In this document: positions 63,276 through 64,000 of the stretch, one piece after another
Position numbering within the stretch: the first letter of the stretch is position 1
Layout of the letters: the number at the start of each line of letters is the position of its first letter
Source of the DNA: CAYGSN01 sp964352675
Lineage (GTDB): Bacteria; Pseudomonadota; Alphaproteobacteria; Micavibrionales; Micavibrionaceae
Direction of reading: 5' to 3'
NCBI GenBank assembly: GCA_964352675.1
Contig: CAYGSN010000003.1
Span: 55,650 to 119,649, forward strand
Length of the DNA: 64,000 nucleotides
Notes under the pieces: model-generated
Told to the model about the DNA's origin: nothing
What the model saw: the letters and a program-made list of their open reading frames with translations, nothing else
Database searches by the model: none
Translations under genes and position numbers: made by a program

Positions 63276-63968
63276 TTGAAGTGCAAAGAGATCAATAATG
63301 ATGGCTCTTTCATCGCGTGGGGTATAGGCTTCCATTACAAGTACGATGCAAAGCATCGCATATTGGATGTTACCTCCGCGAGGAATAGCAGACCGCTAAC
63401 CCATATCGTGCTTGACGACGATTTGTCGGAAAGCCCGTTCCGGTTCGTGCTGCTACTTGAAAAAGCCACACAAATTCAGGCGCTTATGCTGAGCAATAAC
63501 GCCACAATAGATTTATCCGAAAATTTTGAGGATGAGCGGCTGATCGCTATCTTTATCAGCTGCATGAATCTTGCCCGCTTCTCCTATAATTTAAGCAGAC
63601 ATGATTTTCAAACTTTTGAAAAGAACTTCTGTGAGGACATGCCGCTGAAGTCCTTGCGCATCCAGCGCATTGAGTGCCGCGACCCGTTGCAAAGCTTCTA
63701 CTCCGCAACACTGGAAACAGAAACCTCCAAAGAAATGGTGAAGCGTGCCCATTCTTTGGGAAGGCTGGCCATAAAAATTTCCGAAGGGATTATTCACGAC
63801 CTGATTTCTGCCGAATACGGCTATAGATTTAAAAACACCGCCGATGCTCTCCTATCAGTGTCTTCAAAGCTATCAATTATTTCGCTGATTATTAACGATG
63901 CCTTTCTCCCCGCCCAAAAATTATCCCCAAAAACACGCCACCACTCCGAAACACAGCCTCAGAAATAA
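63276..63968 (+). CDS. Unknown 230-residue protein near the window end
   Basis: A soluble protein with no recognised domain. It begins KCKEINNDGSFIAWGIGFHYKYDAK, has a moderately hydrophobic middle and ends in a basic Lys/His/Ser tail. The start is a TTG at 63276 with AGGG seven bases upstream; no in-frame ATG or GTG is near. The long leader with several palindromes suggests its own regulation. It ends 32 bases before the window end, so downstream context is missing. Confidence 0.6.
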   Translation: MKCKEINNDGSFIAWGIGFHYKYDAKHRILDVTSARNSRPLTHIVLDDDLSESPFRFVLLLEKATQIQALMLSNNATIDLSENFEDERLIAIFISCMNLARFSYNLSRHDFQTFEKNFCEDMPLKSLRIQRIECRDPLQSFYSATLETETSKEMVKRAHSLGRLAIKISEGIIHDLISAEYGYRFKNTADALLSVSSKLSIISLIINDAFLPAQKLSPKTRHHSETQPQK

Positions 63969-64000
63969 GGGACAACGCAAAGCTGAACCAAAAGCAGAGA

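Overview
The window looks like a contiguous piece of the chromosome of an alphaproteobacterium. The evidence is family content and gene order, not a database search. Blocks I recognise as typical of that class are: ubiG divergent from lysC, followed by prfA-prmC-DUF4167-clpB; small lipoprotein-lysA-TIGR02302; a zinc-ribbon/DUF3426 gene divergent from ftsEX; plsC/DUF2125 convergent with tyrA; prsA-like PPIase divergent from secA; aroK-aroB-CNNM with xerD and accA; and bolA/dnaJ-like/cobS/cobT. GC is roughly 50-55% by eye, with AT-richer spots near 5.8-6.5 kb, 46.3-46.7 kb and 63.0-63.3 kb. The lineage below class level cannot be fixed from the sequence. A Micavibrio-like or Rhodospirillales-like bacterium would fit, but that is a guess.

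Layout. 0-5.5 kb: end of a metallopeptidase, ruvX, and the tRNA amidotransferase genes gatC, gatA and gatB (with a secreted Cys-rich gene between gatA and gatB), then small genes. 5.6-10.1 kb: tRNA-Ser(GCU), an Asp/Glu racemase, an M17 aminopeptidase, a Mur-ligase-like gene and a lipoprotein. 10.2-17.7 kb (minus strand): lysC, a RodZ-like HTH membrane protein, prfA, prmC, DUF4167 and clpB. 17.7-21.3 kb: ubiG, a HIG1-like membrane protein, then etfB and etfA separated by a reverse-strand coiled-coil gene. 21.3-32.1 kb: pentapeptide-repeat protein, lipoprotein, lysA, TIGR02302, zinc-ribbon protein, ftsEX, a YdcF-like protein and a PlsC-DUF2125 fusion. 32.0-36.2 kb (minus): PPIase, mutT, a methyltransferase, chorismate mutase and tyrA. 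36.3-41.8 kb: secA and a tightly overlapping hydrolase/oxidoreductase/aldo-keto reductase set. 41.8-48.8 kb: CNNM protein, aroB and aroK on the minus strand; a 46-aa membrane peptide, a large secreted protein, xerD and accA on the plus strand. 48.9-55.9 kb: a ribbon-helix-helix protein, bolA, a J-domain protein, cobS, cobT, hisS and a secreted protein, with several intergenic repeats around cobS. 56-64 kb: unknown proteins, sufE, clpX, a DHH phosphoesterase, photolyase and an LD-carboxypeptidase.

Nearly all recognisable genes are housekeeping: aminoacyl-tRNA formation, aromatic and lysine biosynthesis, cell division, secretion, proteolysis and fatty-acid initiation. I found no CRISPR array, prophage, transposase, toxin-antitoxin pair or recognisable defence system, and no convincing new multi-gene system. 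The most unusual signals are: a long convergent overlap in which a His/Pro-rich protein tail is read antisense to the conserved end of the TIGR02302 gene; a PlsC-DUF2125 fusion; a composition break inside a secreted protein next to xerD; three different intergenic repeat types around cobS; four convergent gene pairs that share a 4-base stop overlap; and several unrecognised single-copy genes. No stretch longer than 300 bases lacks a gene. The longest gap is about 250 bases (63029-63275), AT-rich with several palindromes.
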